From the NCBI RefSeq assembly GCF_019703515.2, contig NC_059374.1, positions 17,057,095 through 17,121,094 of the forward strand: a DNA stretch of 64,000 nucleotides, given 5' to 3'. Under the pieces are notes generated by a model that did no database searches, had not been told where the DNA came from, and saw nothing but the letters and a program-made list of their open reading frames with translations. Below are positions 1 to 13,587 of the stretch, in pieces. Position numbers and translations under genes: made by a program. The DNA comes from Myxocyprinus asiaticus (lineage: Eukaryota > Chordata > Actinopteri > Cypriniformes > Catostomidae). Each line of letters begins with the position of its first letter. Position 1 is the first letter of the stretch.

Positions 1-183
1 AATTAATGCAAGTTAGCCAAAGAAATGCATAATAGTTTTGATCCAGCAGGCATTTCAAAATCAGTTTCACATGCTACTGACAGATGGGTTCATTGGTAAG
101 AGGGGAATCTTTCTTCTATGCGGCATTGTCATTGCAATAGCAACACAAACAACATTGAAATAGCTGGAACTTCAAGAACTTCA

Positions 184-819
184 TTAAAGGAATATTCTGT
201 GTTCAATACAAGTTAAGCTCAAACAACAGCATTTGTGGAATTCCACAAAAATGTATTTCAACCTGTCCCCCCTTTTCTTTAAAAAAGCAAAAATCTAGGT
301 TACAGTGAGGCACTTACAATGGAAGTGAATGGGGCCAATGTTTGGAGGGTTTAAAGGCAGAAATGTGAAGCTTACAATTTTACAAAACCACTTCCATTAA
401 TTATTCTGTTTAAACTCATATATTATTTGATTGTTAATTGATTGTTTAAATGTCGTTTTTACAGTCACTTTAGGGTTTTAGGGTTCATGGCGTTATGTCA
501 TCATGGCAGCAAAGTTACAAAATTGTATATAACTTTACACAGAAAAGGTTAGTAAGTGATTTTATCACACTAAAACCATGTTAATGCACATATTGTTTAC
601 GTCTTGTGGCTATTTTTGAAGCAGTGAGTATTTTAACACTTATGAATTGGCCCCATTCACTTCCATTGTAAGTGGCTCACTGTAACTCAGATTTTTGCTT
701 TTTTTTTTTTTTTTTTTTTTTAAGAAAGGGAGGGTTGAGACTAAATAAATGTTTGTGGTAATCAAAGTAATGTTAAAAATGCTGTATTGTATTGAACTGA
801 ACCCGGATTATTCCTTTAA
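184..819. mobile_element. TTAA-flanked MITE, about 636 bp
   Basis: Both ends read TTAAAGGAATA inward and are flanked by TTAA. Near-identical inverted arms surround a short non-coding core; for example CACTTACAATGGAAGTGAAT near 311 recurs as its reverse complement near 655-675. The TTAA duplication and foldback form are typical of non-autonomous Kolobok/Angel-type fish elements; the family name is inference. No coding capacity is seen. The right arm carries a poly(T) run at about 699-721. Confidence 0.75.
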
Positions 820-1040
820 AATGCTTGATAAATTAACTGAAGAATTTAATGTCTTGATAGTTAACAATCAGTTATTTGACATATTTTGACTGTGTCATAT
901 TTCACCCTATAATCACCCTCATAATTTTTTATTTATTTATTTAGTTTGAGTTAAAAGCTGCATAAATTAAATTCAGTCGAACAAATACTACCCTGGTTTA
1001 TTCTTAGAATTATATTTTACTAATATACTGAAATACAAGT

Positions 1041-1041
1041 A

Positions 1042-1069
<28 letters not shown>
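1041..1069. repeat. (TA)n microsatellite
   Basis: Uninterrupted TA dinucleotide run of about 14 units in AT-rich intergenic DNA. Confidence 0.9.
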
Positions 1070-1072
<3 letters not shown>

Positions 1073-2520
1073 CATTACAATAAGATTACTGTAGTACCAG
1101 TGGCAATTTTTATATGTGTTAAATTGTTATGAATATAATGTCACAAGGCAACAAAATAAAAATATAAAATCTTAATGGTCTTAGAATATGCTTTATTTTC
1201 TTTATGCAAAATATGATTTATTTTTCTTGCGATTTTTGGGTAAATATGACCCAGATAGAAAGGACAAATAAACTACCAAATAGATAAGAGTTAGCTATTT
1301 GGCAAAAAAAGAAAAAAAAAAAAAAAAAAAAGAAAAGAAAACTTTAGCCCAACAGGGTTAAACCAGAGAGAAAACTTTGAAAGTATAGTTTGTTTGGCTG
1401 TGAGACTGAAGGTGTGTTTGAAGTTGGCCTTAGTTAGATTCAGCTGCAGACTCCCCTGTCTCGGCCATTCCACTAAACCCTTTATGACAACGCATGAGAA
1501 GTTAGACAGCTGGCGCTCTGGTTGAGGGCGTTTATTTACCTCTACCAGCAGCAAAGGAAAACTGCTCCACAAAAGAGAAAACATGAATGGGCTCTCACTA
1601 GGGTAGCCTTCCTAAAGATCTTTATGTGGACCTTCCATATAAGCACAGTACTTTTTTGTTTGTTTCTTATAACAGCAGAAGGCTGCTTTTGGGACATATA
1701 ATCGAGAGGAGAAGAGAGCATGACCCTACACAGTAGATCTGGCAGAATATGGGGTAGAAAACACTGCAAACGCACTACAAAATCAGAAGAATCAGAATCA
1801 GAATGAGCTATGTTGCCAAGTGTTCTCACGTACACAAGGGATTTTTTGGGGGTGATAGAAGAAACAAGTGCACACGGAATATTACAGTGAGACACAGAAT
1901 ATAAAATAACATGCTTCTGACTTTTGTAAACAGGAAAAGAGCACATGGTGTTTCACTTCACTAGCTTTTATTAGATGAATATGGAATAATTATGCAACAT
2001 CTCATCATGAAAGTGATGTGACCTGCATGACAACTTTTATTTGTATATTGTGTCTCTTTAAATCTGTCTGGATTGCATCATTGTTGGACTGCTTTATTTG
2101 CCTTAGTTTCTGCAACATCATGGAAATGGTAGAAATGGGTAATGTGTCATACTGTGCAAAAGGTCTAGGAAATGTTCACTATGATTACAACAGTGTAAAT
2201 ATTTTCTGTAGTTAAAGAATGAGTAATCTGCCTTTCTCATAAAAAGTTTGAGAGTGATGTTTATCCAATAGATAAATCTCTTTCAGTAGTTTTCCTTGTT
2301 AGTATGTAATTTTCACAACAGCCCTTCTCTCTCATGTTCAGTATATTGAGACAATTGTTGAGTATACTGCATCAATTTTGTTCTCTTAGAATCTTGAATA
2401 TAACATTTTTTTTAAACGTTGCAGTGTACTGTAAATTTCTACCAAAAGGGTACAGTGTTGAAATAAAAATATATAAATGAATATTTAGATATTACTGGGA
2501 GTCAGATAAAGTGAAAAATT
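1070..2520. other. Intergenic, no gene seen
   Basis: AT-rich DNA with a poly(A) tract at about 1304-1331. The open frames here are short, start in low-complexity sequence and match no family I know. I see no splice-flanked coding segment or repeat ends. Confidence 0.5.
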
Positions 2521-2521
2521 T

Positions 2522-2522
<1 letters not shown>

Positions 2523-2596
<74 letters not shown>
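2523..2596. repeat. Compound (CA)n(TA)n microsatellite
   Basis: About 20 CA units followed by about 16 TA units, abutting the left end of a Tc1-type MITE. The TA run is a natural target for TA-specific Tc1/mariner insertion. Confidence 0.9.
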
Positions 2597-2601
<5 letters not shown>

Positions 2602-3113
2602 TACTGGTCAAAAGTTTTGAAACACTTATTCTTTATTATATTTTTTTTTTCTTCACATTTTAGAATAATAGTAAAGTCATCAAAACTATGGAATAACATA
2701 AATGGAACTATGGGAATTATGTTGTGACTAAACAAAATCCTGTGTTATATTTTAGCATCTTCAAAGTAGTCACCCTTTGCCTAGAATATGCAGAAATGTA
2801 CTCTTGACATTTTCTCAACCAACTTCTTGAGGTATCACCCTGGGATGCTTTTTAAACAGTATTGAAGGAGTTCTCATCTATGTTGGTCACTTATTGGCTG
2901 CTTTTCTTTATTATTTGGTCCAAGTCATCAATTTCAAAAACTTTTTTTTATTTTTATTAAATTTTAGATTTATAATGAAATAAATAATAATTATAATACA
3001 GTTATATTTTTGTCTACAAAACTAATTTCAAACATTTAATTATAAAATTATAGATTTTTAAGATCATGAGAAACATTTCGGTCAAGTGTTTCAAAACTTT
3101 GACTGGTAGTGTG
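2597..3113. mobile_element. Non-autonomous Tc1/mariner-type element (517 bp)
   Basis: Left end CACACTACTGGTCAAAAG is matched in inverted orientation by the right end, which reads CACACTACCAGTCAAAG on the minus strand. Similarity continues through TTTTGAAACACTT. Both ends are flanked by TA inside TA repeats. No transposase frame remains, so this is a short internally deleted copy. Confidence 0.8.

Positions 3114-3170
<57 letters not shown>
3114..3170. repeat. Compound (TA)n(CA)n microsatellite
   Basis: TA run then CA run directly between two Tc1-type elements. It gives the plus-strand frame in this stretch a spurious Tyr-Ile and Thr-His repeat translation. Confidence 0.9.
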
Positions 3171-3174
<4 letters not shown>

Positions 3175-4333
3175 GCAGCCAAAAGTTTGGAATAATGTAC
3201 AGATTTTGCTCTTATGGAAAGAAATTGTTACTTTTATTCACCAAAGTGGCATTCAACTGATCACAATGTATAGCCAGGACATTAATAACGTGAAAAATTA
3301 CTATTACAATATAATATAATATATATATATATATATATAATTTCAGAACTTCTTAAACTACTTCAAAGAGTTCTCATCAAAAATTCTTTCACGTGCGGCA
3401 GTGACAGCTTTGCAGATCCTTGGCATTCTAGCTGTCAGTTTGTCCAGATACTCAGGTGACATTTCACCCCACGCTTCCTGTAGCACTTGCCATAGATGTG
3501 CCTGTCTCACGCACCTTACAGTCTAGCTGATCCCACAAAAGCTCAATGGGGTTAAGATTCATAACACTCTTTTCCAATTATCTGTTGACCAATGTCTGTG
3601 TTTCTTTGCCCACTCTAACATTTTCTTTTTGTTTTTCTGTTTCAAAAGTGGCTTTTTCTTTGCAACTCTTCCCATAAGGCCTGCACCCCTGAGTCTTCTC
3701 TTTACTGTTGTACATGAAACTGGTGTTGAGCGGGTAGAATTCAATGAAGCTGTCAGCTGAGGACATGTGAGGTGTCTATTTCTCAAACTAGAGACTCTGA
3801 TGTACTTATCCTCTTGTTTAGTTGTACATCTGGCCTTCCACATCTCTTTCTGTGCTTGTTAGAGCCAGTTGTCCTTTGTCTTTGAAGACTGTAGTGTACA
3901 CCTTTGTATGAAATCTTCAGTTTTTGGCAATTTCAAGCATTGTATAGCCCTCATTCCTTAAAACAATGATTGACTGATGAGTTTCTTGAGAAAGCTGTTT
4001 CTTTTTTGCGATTTTGTACCTAATATTGACCTGAAGACATGCCAGTCTATTGCATACTGTGGCAACTCAAAAACAAACACAAAGACAATGTTAAGCTTCA
4101 TTTAATAAACCAAATAGCTTTCAGCTGTGTTTGATATAATGGCAAGTGATTTTCTAGTACCAAATTAGCAATTTAGCATGATTACTCAAGGATAAGTTGT
4201 TGGAGTGATGGCTGCTGTAAATGGGGCCTGTCTAGATTTGATCAAAAATGACTTTTTTCAAATAGTGATGGTGCTGTTTTTTACATCAGTAATGTCCTGA
4301 CTATACACTGTGATCAGCTGAATGCCACTTTGG
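3170..4333 (-). mobile_element. Tc1-like transposon copy, degenerate
   Basis: An inner inverted repeat is clear: CAAAGTGGCATTCAACTGATC near 3241-3262 and its reverse complement near 4313-4333. The outer part of the left end (starting CACTGGCAGCCAAAAG) has no counterpart on the right, where the copy stops at TTTGG beside a (TA)n run. The minus strand carries a transposase N-terminal fragment. Length is below the roughly 1.6 kb of complete fish Tc1 elements, so internal sequence is missing. Confidence 0.7.
3559..3843 (-). pseudogene. Tc1-like transposase N-terminal fragment
   Basis: The 94-residue minus-strand frame contains the DNA-binding portion of a Tc1-like transposase. The segment with VSSLRNRHLT, a TVKRRLRGAGL helix-turn-helix stretch and KKPLLKQKNKKK are typical wording for the family. 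The open frame ends soon after a Trp-containing stretch where the first catalytic Asp would be expected. The DDE catalytic core is not present in this frame, so the copy is non-functional. It lies inside the element at 3170-4333. Confidence 0.7.
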
Positions 4334-4336
4334 TAT

Positions 4337-5044
4337 ATATATATATATATATATGCAACAAATGTGGAAAAATACAGCCTAAACAGAGCCTTCTGTTTCT
4401 CTTTGTTATTGTATTCAAAGCATTCAGCTATTTATTTTTAGTGGCAAATTAAAAATGTTCATTTGAAATATTTCATTTATTTGAATATTTATAAATCCAT
4501 TCAGAAATGTGCAGACAAACAATAAACAAGCTCAGTACAGAAAACAAACAGTCCAATGAGGACATATCTTTATTTAAAAATTGTACCAATAAGACAGACA
4601 AATAAAGCTTTTATTAACTGAGGTAACAGCAGTAAACAGTTTGCAGACCAAAATATGGTGCAAATAAGTGCAAAAAGTTTACTCATTAAAGTTTCATTAT
4701 ATACAGACACAAGCTTTGCACCCCAGAGGCATACAATTAGACTAACAAAGGGTGCCCTCTTCTGGTGTAGAAGTTTTTACTCCTTTAAATCTTTATCAGT
4801 GAGATACATGTCCAAATTCACCAAATATACACATAAGAAATCCATAATTGTTTTCAACACTAAGTGTATCTTTACTAAATTATGGCTTGTAAAGTGTAAA
4901 CCATTCATGTTTAGCAAAACTTCATTTAGAAAGGCTAAATGTGTATAAAAAGAGAACTCCAAAATATTTTTCAGTGAATTGATATGAACATATATCAAAA
5001 ACATGCTTCCGTCATTTTCCATTACAATAATTTTGTTTGTAATA
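4337..5044. other. Intergenic, no gene seen
   Basis: AT-rich sequence between two Tc1-type copies, beginning with a short (TA)n run. Open frames on both strands are overlapping and low-complexity; none resembles a protein family I know. Confidence 0.5.
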
Positions 5045-6294
<1,250 letters not shown>

Positions 6295-6515
6295 TAAGTG
6301 TGTCAAGGTAGAAAATGACATTCAGATGTTAGAAAACTGATCAAGACTCTTAATTTAAGTCTTATGGATATATATAAATAAAAATGGTTAAAAAAAATAA
6401 GAACTGTCTCACTGAAATATAACATAACTTTGATCAAAAATAATGTTGTAAACTGCCATTCTGGTGTAAACATTTAGTATATAGGTCCATGTAATTTCCA
6501 TTAATAAAGTTTTGA

Positions 6516-6521
6516 TTTAAT
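6516..6521 (-). promoter_or_regulatory. Candidate poly(A) signal ATTAAA of the TRAPPC6 gene
   Basis: On the minus strand ATTAAA lies about 35 bases past the stop codon of the TRAPPC6-type gene. It is a common variant signal; position supports it but nothing else tests it. Confidence 0.4.
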
Positions 6522-6555
6522 GAAACATTACCGTTCACAGCTCATTTAGTCTGTC

Positions 6556-8763
6556 CTAGATTTTTTGAACTACAATTTGGAATTTACCTATAAACAAAAG
6601 AAAAGAAAAAAGATTTACAAAAGGCAGTGAGGACTGTTATTGTCCCAATATCATTGTTAATTTACATACATATGAATGTGAATTAGCTTTCCAATCCAAA
6701 TATCCCCAGATATTCTTAATATATAGTCACACAGCCAAAGAATTAAAGGGATAGTTCAACCAAAAATGAAAATTCTTTCATCATTTAATCACCCTCATGC
6801 CATCCCAGATGTGTATGACTTTCTTTCTTCTGCAGAACACAAATGAAAATTTTTAGAAGAATATTTCAGCTCATATATCTTAGTTCTGGTGGCCAGAACT
6901 TTGAATGTCCAAAAAGCATTTAAAGGCAGCATAAAAGTAATCTATAAGACTTCAGTGGTTTAATCCATATCTTCTTAATGATCCAATCAGTTTTGGGTGA
7001 GAACAGACAAAAATATAACTCCTTTTTCACTATAAATATCTACAACAGCAGTCTTCTTGGCGATCATGATTTCAAGATGGATTACACTTCCTAGTGCCAT
7101 CTAGCGCTCTGCATGTGTAAAGCACTAGTAATCCATCTTGAAATCATGATCGTGCCTAGACACTGCTGATGTCAAGATTTTTAGTGAAAAAGGGGTTATA
7201 TTCTGGTCTGTTCTCACCCAAAATCAATTAGATCGCTTCAGAAGACATGGATTAATGCCACTGGAGTTTTATGGATTATTTTTATGCTGCCTTTGTGCTT
7301 TTTGGAACTTCAAAGTTTTGTTCATTCACTTGCAGAGCTGAGATATTGCTCTAAAAAAAATTATTTGTGTTCTACAAAATAAAGTCGTACACATCTGGGA
7401 TGGCATGAGGGTGGGTAAATGATGAGAGAATTTTGATTTTTGGGTGAACTATTCCTTTAAGGGTTAAAAGAGAGAGAAATACTGATAATAAGGTTAGCAT
7501 TAATCTTACACGATGGCATTAAAGACACCTCTGCAGTCACAGCACTCTCCAAGCCCAGGATGGATAGAGCTCCCCGAATCAATCCACAAGAAAAGGCCAA
7601 GTACTACAGAGAGAAAGAAAAGTTGAGATCTATTCTTATCCCATCATTTATGGTCTGATATATAACAAAATGCAGATACAATTATATAAAATGTCAAAAT
7701 ACAGCATAATATGTATAAGACTAAATATCAGCAAGAGATTCTTACTTTAGGGGCCTCCTCAAGGTATTGCTTTCCAGTGGAAAACTGAGTTAGTAGAGCA
7801 AATTTATTATCCTGTAAGACGTAAGTGCCCTAGAACAAAGTGAGAAAAATAATTTATGTTAATACTAAATACTCCATATGCTTTGCCACAAAACAAATTG
7901 GTTGAAATATCAGACCTGATGGTTCGTCCTCAAATTGTCAATTTGTTTTTTGAAAATAGTGCTCCAGAAATCTTTGCAGATGAACTTCATGATGTCTAAG
8001 TCATCTTTGAAACTGGGGGAGTCTTTTGTAAACCTTCTCAAACACAAGCAGCCAGCATGCCATCAGTTATCACTGTTTTAAGTAGTGAACATAAAAAATA
8101 ACAAGAAATAATTTTGAACATTGTCTATGATTTACCTTTCAATCAGCCCTTGTCCAACTCTGAAGCCCATTGACTCTAGAGTAGATACACATGTCACTCT
8201 CTCCTTAGGAAAGGAAATCAGAGCATGATGTAGGCTACAAAAAACTACAACAAAACCATTTTCATTCAAACATAATGAACTTCTTCCTTTTAATATTTGA
8301 CGGATTTACAGAAAGCCAAACCAAAATATCTGTTGTAGATCTGTAAAGGTTTTTGAAGCCATCTATAAAAAATAAATGGGCCTTATCAATTTTCTCAATT
8401 CCTGATTATTACTCATATGTGACATTGATTTGATAATAGCTCTGATGTAAAGATGGCAACATTGCAGTCCAATTCTAGCTACTTTTGTCTGTGAAAAACT
8501 CTTTTGGGCCAAACTTATTGATAAAATAATCAAGTAAAATTATTTGGTTGTCTTTTAGTTTTAACAACTCATATTGAGCTAAGAAGAATTGGTGTGCTGC
8601 ATAGGGTAAATACAATGTGTAGGATATCAATGTGTGCACACTTGTAGACAGCAATGTATAAGAAACATGTTACCTTATCAATATCCTCTCGGGTCGCCTG
8701 CTCCTTGTAAATGTGAGCCACAATCGCCATGTGAAGGAATTCAAACAGAACGTCATCTGCCAT
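6556..8763 (-). CDS. trappc6bl: TRAPP complex subunit 6 (TRAPPC6A/6B family), complete, 6 exons
   Basis: Coding exons on the minus strand are 8763-8674, 8203-8136, 8033-7916, 7829-7746, 7603-7510 and 6587-6556. All introns are GT-AG and all phases fit, giving 486 bp and 161 aa; family members are about 158-160 aa. The protein begins [20 protein letters not shown], then [14 protein letters not shown] sequence (here [17 protein letters not shown]). Next come [26 protein letters not shown] and [10 protein letters not shown], and the end is [10 protein letters not shown]. This is the Bet3/TRAPP fold. TRAPPC6 pairs with TRAPPC3 in the tethering complex and Rab1/Ypt1 exchange factor of ER-Golgi traffic. 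[15 protein letters not shown] and QYLEEAPK lean toward the 6A type, which I believe is named trappc6bl in zebrafish; the symbol is less certain than the family. The acceptor of exon 3 was placed at 8033 because the alternative one codon upstream adds an extra Arg. Intron 5 holds an Angel-type MITE (6743-7460). Confidence 0.93.
6743..7460. mobile_element. Angel-type TTAA MITE, 718 bp palindrome
   Basis: Starts TTAAAGGGATAGTTCAACC and ends GGGTGAACTATTCCTTTAA. The two halves are imperfect reverse complements along nearly the whole length; for example CATCCCAGATGTGTATGAC is matched near 7390 in inverse. It lies in intron 5 of the TRAPPC6-type gene. The TTAA duplication fits Kolobok/Angel elements (established family feature; assignment inferred). 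Confidence 0.8.
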
Positions 8764-8878
8764 TGCTGAAAAAGAACATAAGTTCCATGAAAGACATGTG
8801 GAAATGCTCCCAATCAAACACATCTGTAAAAGGATATTCCTGTGTAATGTCTCTATAATATGTCCATAGGTAATATTT

Positions 8879-10215
8879 ACAGTGGCAAGAAAAAGTATGT
8901 GAACTCTTTGGAATTACCTGCATTTATGTATAAATTTGTCTTAAAATCTGGTTTGATCTTTATCTAAGATACAATAATGAAGAAAATGATTTCAATAATA
9001 ATATACAAATTATTGTATTGTTCTTGTACATATTGAATACATCATTCAATCATTTAGTGTAGGTTAGAAAAAGTATGTGAAACCCTAGGATGATGACGTC
9101 AACAGAAGCTAATTAGAGTCAGGAGTTGGCAAACCTGACATCCAATTAATGAAACGATATTGAAGGTGTGGGTTAGAGCTACTTTGACTTATAAAATCAC
9201 TCAAACATTTTGAGTTTGCAATTCACAAGAAGCATCTGCTGGTGTGCACCATGCCTCTCAAAAAAAGAGATCTAAAATCTACGATCATGAATTGTCGCTT
9301 TGAATAAAGCTGGAAAGGGTTACAAAGTTATCTTGAAGAGCTTAGATATTCATCTGTAAACAGTTAGACAATAAGTCTATAAATGGAGATGATTTAGTAC
9401 TGTGGCTAGTCTCCCTAGAAGTGGCCGTACAGCCAAGATGACTCAAAGGGCACACCGCAGAATGCTCAATGAGGTAAAAAAGAACCCTAGAGTGACAGCT
9501 AAAGACTTGAAGGAATCATTGGAACTGGTTAACATCTATGTTCATGAGTCTTCTAAATGGAAAACATTAAACAGGCATTGTGTCCATGGCAGGACCACCA
9601 TGAAGGAAACGGCTGCTTTCCAACAAAAACATTGCTGCACGCCTGAAGTTTTCCAAAGACCACCTTGACACTCCATAATGGTACTGGTCAAATGTTTTGT
9701 GGACTGATGAAACTAAGGTGGAATTGTTAGGAAAGAACACGCTACATTTCGTATGGTGTAAATAACAGCACCGCATACCAACATAAAATAACTTCATCCC
9801 AACTGTGAAGTACGGTGGAGGGAGCATCATGAATTGGGGCTGCTCTGCTGCTTCGGGGCCTGGACCACTTAGCATCATCGAGGGAAAAATGAATTCCCTA
9901 TCAAGATATCCTACAGGATAATGTCAGTGTGGCGGTGCACCAGCAGAAGCTCAGTAGAAGTTGGGTGATACAGCAGGACAATGACCCTAAACATCGAAGT
10001 AAATCCACTACAGAATCCACCTTTTTGAGTGGCCCAGTCAGAGCCCAGATCTTAACCCAATACAGATGATGTGGAATGACCTCAAGAGAGCCGTTCACAC
10101 CGGACATCCTAAGAATATGGCTGAGCTGAAGCAGTTCTGTAAGGAAGAATGGTCTAAAATTCCTTCTGAACGTTGTGCAGGTCAAATCCACAGCTACATG
10201 ACATCAATGTAAACA
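8879..10215 (+). mobile_element. Tc1-like transposon copy, 3' end missing
   Basis: The left end contains AAAAAGTATGTGAACT, and a related AAAAAGTATGTGAAACCC motif lies about 185 bp further in, as in fish Tc1 families with long terminal repeats. The plus strand carries a degenerate transposase. No matching right terminal repeat was found; the recognisable part stops near 10215. It sits about 115 bp upstream of the TRAPPC6-type start codon, on the promoter side. Confidence 0.7.
9251..10200 (+). pseudogene. Tc1-like transposase pseudogene
   Basis: Starts with ATGCCTCTCAAAAAAAGAG. Fragments of the family appear in changing frames: a segment encoding SLPRSGRTAKMTQRAHRRM with NPRVTAKDL at about 9402-9520, a TDETKVEL-type motif near 9702, DNDPKHRSK near 9980 and [12 protein letters not shown] near 10030. 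The residue after the last motif reads Gln where the catalytic Glu is expected. Several frameshifts and stops make it a relic. Confidence 0.75.
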
Positions 10216-10445
10216 CACATTTTAAAATACTTACTGCTTGAACGTAGCTTTAGTCATAAAATAAAAATACCTTTATGAAGAACCAACTAAACAAAAGTCC
10301 GTCTTCGGGTGCAGTAGCACGCAAACAAAATTTTGCGATACTGCCGTCTACTGTCGTGGAGCATTATTTTCTCCTCCTTCATGTAGAATTTTATGGTACA
10401 TTGAACGCCTTTCGGCGCATTACCGCCTCCAACAGGAGATGTTTA

Positions 10446-10448
<3 letters not shown>

Positions 10449-10492
<44 letters not shown>
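10449..10492. repeat. (GA)n microsatellite
   Basis: About 21 uninterrupted GA units. Confidence 0.95.
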
Positions 10493-10495
<3 letters not shown>

Positions 10496-10904
10496 TCCAG
10501 AAAAAATCTTTCAGATCCTTACCCCAATTTTCATTAATTTACTAAATAATTCCTTCCTTACTTTATAATATTTTAAACATTAAAATAACCCATGGGATAC
10601 AGTTTCAGACACTCTGCAAACTTCACATAATCCATCTGGATGCTTATCTCTACAGATTTGAGTTTAAACTACAATGGCCAAAACTGAGTCTAGACAATAA
10701 GAGTTGTTGAAATCGTTATTATTATTTTTTTTCTTCTGAACTATAACTACTATGCTTTTTAACAAGCTGTACTGAAAATATCTATCTCCCCCAATTCCTG
10801 CCACTATGTTGGTCCTTAATTCTGTTCTGCCTAATGCCACCCTAATACATGTTCTCTTCTGTTTTATTGACTCCTAAGCAATTTTATCTGCTTCTTCATT
10901 GCCC

Positions 10905-11235
10905 TTAAAGGGAAAGTTCACCCAAAAATGAAAATTCTCGCATCATAAATTCACCCTCATACCAACCCAGATGTGTATGATATGCTTTCTTCTGCAGAAC
11001 ACAAACAAAGATTTTAAGAAGTATATTTCAGCTCTGTAGATCCATACAATGCAAGTGAATGGTGACCAGACCTTTGAGGCTCCATAAATCACATAAAGGC
11101 AGCAAAAAAGTAATCCATAAGACTCCATTGGTTAAATCTATATTTTTAAAAGTGATGTGATAAGTGTGGGTGAGAAACAGATCAATATTTAATTCTTTTT
11201 TTACTATAAATCTCCACTTTCACTTTCACATTTCA
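10905..11235. mobile_element. Half copy of an Angel-type TTAA MITE
   Basis: Starts TTAAAGGGAAAGTTCACCCA and follows the left half of the copies at 6743 and 17498, including TCTTCTGCAGAACACAAA. The right half and terminal inverse are absent, so this is a truncated copy. Confidence 0.7.
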
Positions 11236-11778
11236 TAGTGAAATGCTACACTGTTGATCTCAGAATTATTATTTTGCGACCTAATCCAATTTTAATAAAA
11301 AATATGAAAATAATGGACCTTATTCAGAGTATTGCCATATTTAATAATTGATGAAAACGAGTTTGTGAGGGATAGTAGTCTCTTCAAAGGGTTAGTACTG
11401 TTGTTTAAATGGTTTTTAATCATTCTGCTGATGAAACATTGAATTAAAAAAAAGAGTTGTTAAAATTAGATACAATTAATACAATGCATGCCATTAAAGA
11501 AACTAAGCCTATACTTCACAGCCTTGTTCCACTATTTCAGTTATGAGAGGCTCTGTTTTATCTGGAAGAAAAATATATGGTTTCAAAGCATTGAGACAGT
11601 AGTTGTAAATCTGAAGTGATGAAATAGAAACCTTAAAAAATTAGGTAATTTATTTATACCCATCCAAAAATTAGTGGTTGTAATAAATCAACCTTTTCCA
11701 CCTTTTTCTTTTCACTTGGAAGAAACACCAGCAAAACCAGACAGTATAAATTGTTCTAGCCCTGTTTGTTGCTACAAC

Positions 11779-13587
11779 CAGGGACTAAAAACAAAAAGTT
11801 TTCATTTTGTTTTTTTCTGAGCAAAAATGTTATTTTTTCTTTCTGGTTCAGAAGTTCTGCAGCCTCTTTCCAAATGGTAACCGGTTAGAATGAAATAAAA
11901 GAATGGTTAATAACATTCTTTTTAAAAAGACAGTACTCTGCACCAAGGGGTGGGTGAAATATCAATTGCAGTGTTGACAGATCTCGCAAGAGAAACAAGA
12001 AACCTGATCTGGAATAACGAGCTCAAAAATATAGCTGCAAGCAGTGATGATGGCCCAAGCACGAGTTCATTTCAGTGGCTTTCAGAAAACAATGTAAGGT
12101 GGATACATGCATTTGGCATTTGACATTTTTCTAAACAATTTGAGTAAATATAAGAGGACAATTTTAAAGTCTGTTGTAAGAGCCACACTTCCTGCTGCCA
12201 GGTGGTGGCATTATGACCATGACCCAAAATAGTCACATCCATATGATTAGTCCCCAAGTCTAAATATACATCTAAGTTTTCATCTAAATCATACATTGCA
12301 CAAAGAAGATATGCTACACTTCCTGTTTTCCATTTTCCCCCCCATTAATTTAATGCCTCACTATGGCCACACCGTTCAATATATCAAAAATATGTTCACA
12401 ATTTAGCATCTTCTATATCTTTGCATAATGTTGTCTAAATGTGGTGACAGTCTCATGAATCCCTTAAGAGGAGTATTTAAAAGTTCAGAGACTGCAATAT
12501 TCAAACAATCCAAAATGGCAGACTTACTGTTGGGTGGAGCTAATAACTATAATTATGAAAGTTGTCCATCTTGATGAGCACTATATATACACCCATTTTG
12601 GTGACTATAGGTGAAAATGAGGGTGCTACAGAGGCTGTCTTACATGCCCATTTTAAAGGGGGTGCTACAGGTCCCCCCTACATGCCCATGCGTGAATTTT
12701 TGCCCAGCCCTAATGGCCAACGACTCTGATATGTGTGCAAAATTTCATGAAATTTTAAGCATCCCAAATGCCTCAAAAACACCAATATAGGAAGAAAGGA
12801 ATAACAATTAATGTGTTGCCATGGCAACATTATTTAATATATCAAATATTCCTTTACAATTTTACATAAGTAGTGTCTTGACATTATTCTAAAGAATTCT
12901 GAAGCAATTCATGTAAACACAAGAGGGCTATTTCAAAGTCTGTTTAAAGTGTCATACTTCGTGCTACCATGTGGTGGCACTATGACCATGTCCCATAATA
13001 GCCGCATCCATGTGATCAGCTCCTATTTACCAAACATACAGCTGAGTTTTCATCAAAATCACACAATGCACACTGAAGATATAAGGCACTTCCTGTTTCC
13101 CATTTTTCACCATAAATGTATTGCTTCACCATGGCAACACCATTCAAAATATCAAAAATCTGTTCGCAATTTTGCATCTACAATGTCTTGGCATGATGTT
13201 GCACAAAGTTTGTGCCAGTCACATGAATCCCCTAGGAGGAGTATTTAAAAGTTCAGAGCCTGCAATTTTCAGAAAATCCAAAATGGCCAACTTCCTGTTA
13301 GGCAGAGCTAATGACTGTGTGTATTAAGTTGTTCAGCTTTATGAGAACTATATATGTACCAATTTTGGTGACTGCAGTTGAAAATAGGGGTGCTACAGAG
13401 CCCTCTTACATGCCCATTTTCAAGGGGGCGCTACTGTGATAAACCCTTTGGCTTTTGGTTTCATTCAAAAATTATCATAACAAAATTAACTGGTTATAAA
13501 AATCACTTTGTTCCGGTTTTCATTTATGTTCTGCTAAAAATTCCATTCGTTTTCAGTTTTCTTTCCTTGAACCGTTTTTAGTCCCTG
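11779..13587. mobile_element. Non-autonomous hAT-type element, 1809 bp, perfect 8-bp TSD
   Basis: Ends are exact inverted repeats: CAGGGACTAAAAAC at 11779-11792 and its reverse complement at 13574-13587. An identical 8-bp duplication GCTACAAC flanks it at 11771-11778 and 13588-13595. An 8-bp duplication with CAGGG-type ends is diagnostic of the hAT superfamily. No transposase frame is seen. The interior is mostly a two-copy direct repeat. Confidence 0.9.
12060..13440. repeat. Two-unit direct repeat (offset about 769 bp) inside the hAT element
   Basis: Segments from about 12060-12700 and 12830-13440 align with a constant offset. GTGGTGGCA(T/C)TATGACCATG occurs at about 12202 and 12971, each followed by a stretch ending in CACTTCCTGTTT. 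Both units finish with a GGGGG(T/C)GCTAC motif. No coding frame is shared; the function is unknown. Confidence 0.75.

Noticed and set aside
3066..3260. Plus-strand frame with Tyr-Ile and Thr-His repeats
   Set aside because: It is the translation of a (TA)n(CA)n microsatellite between transposons.
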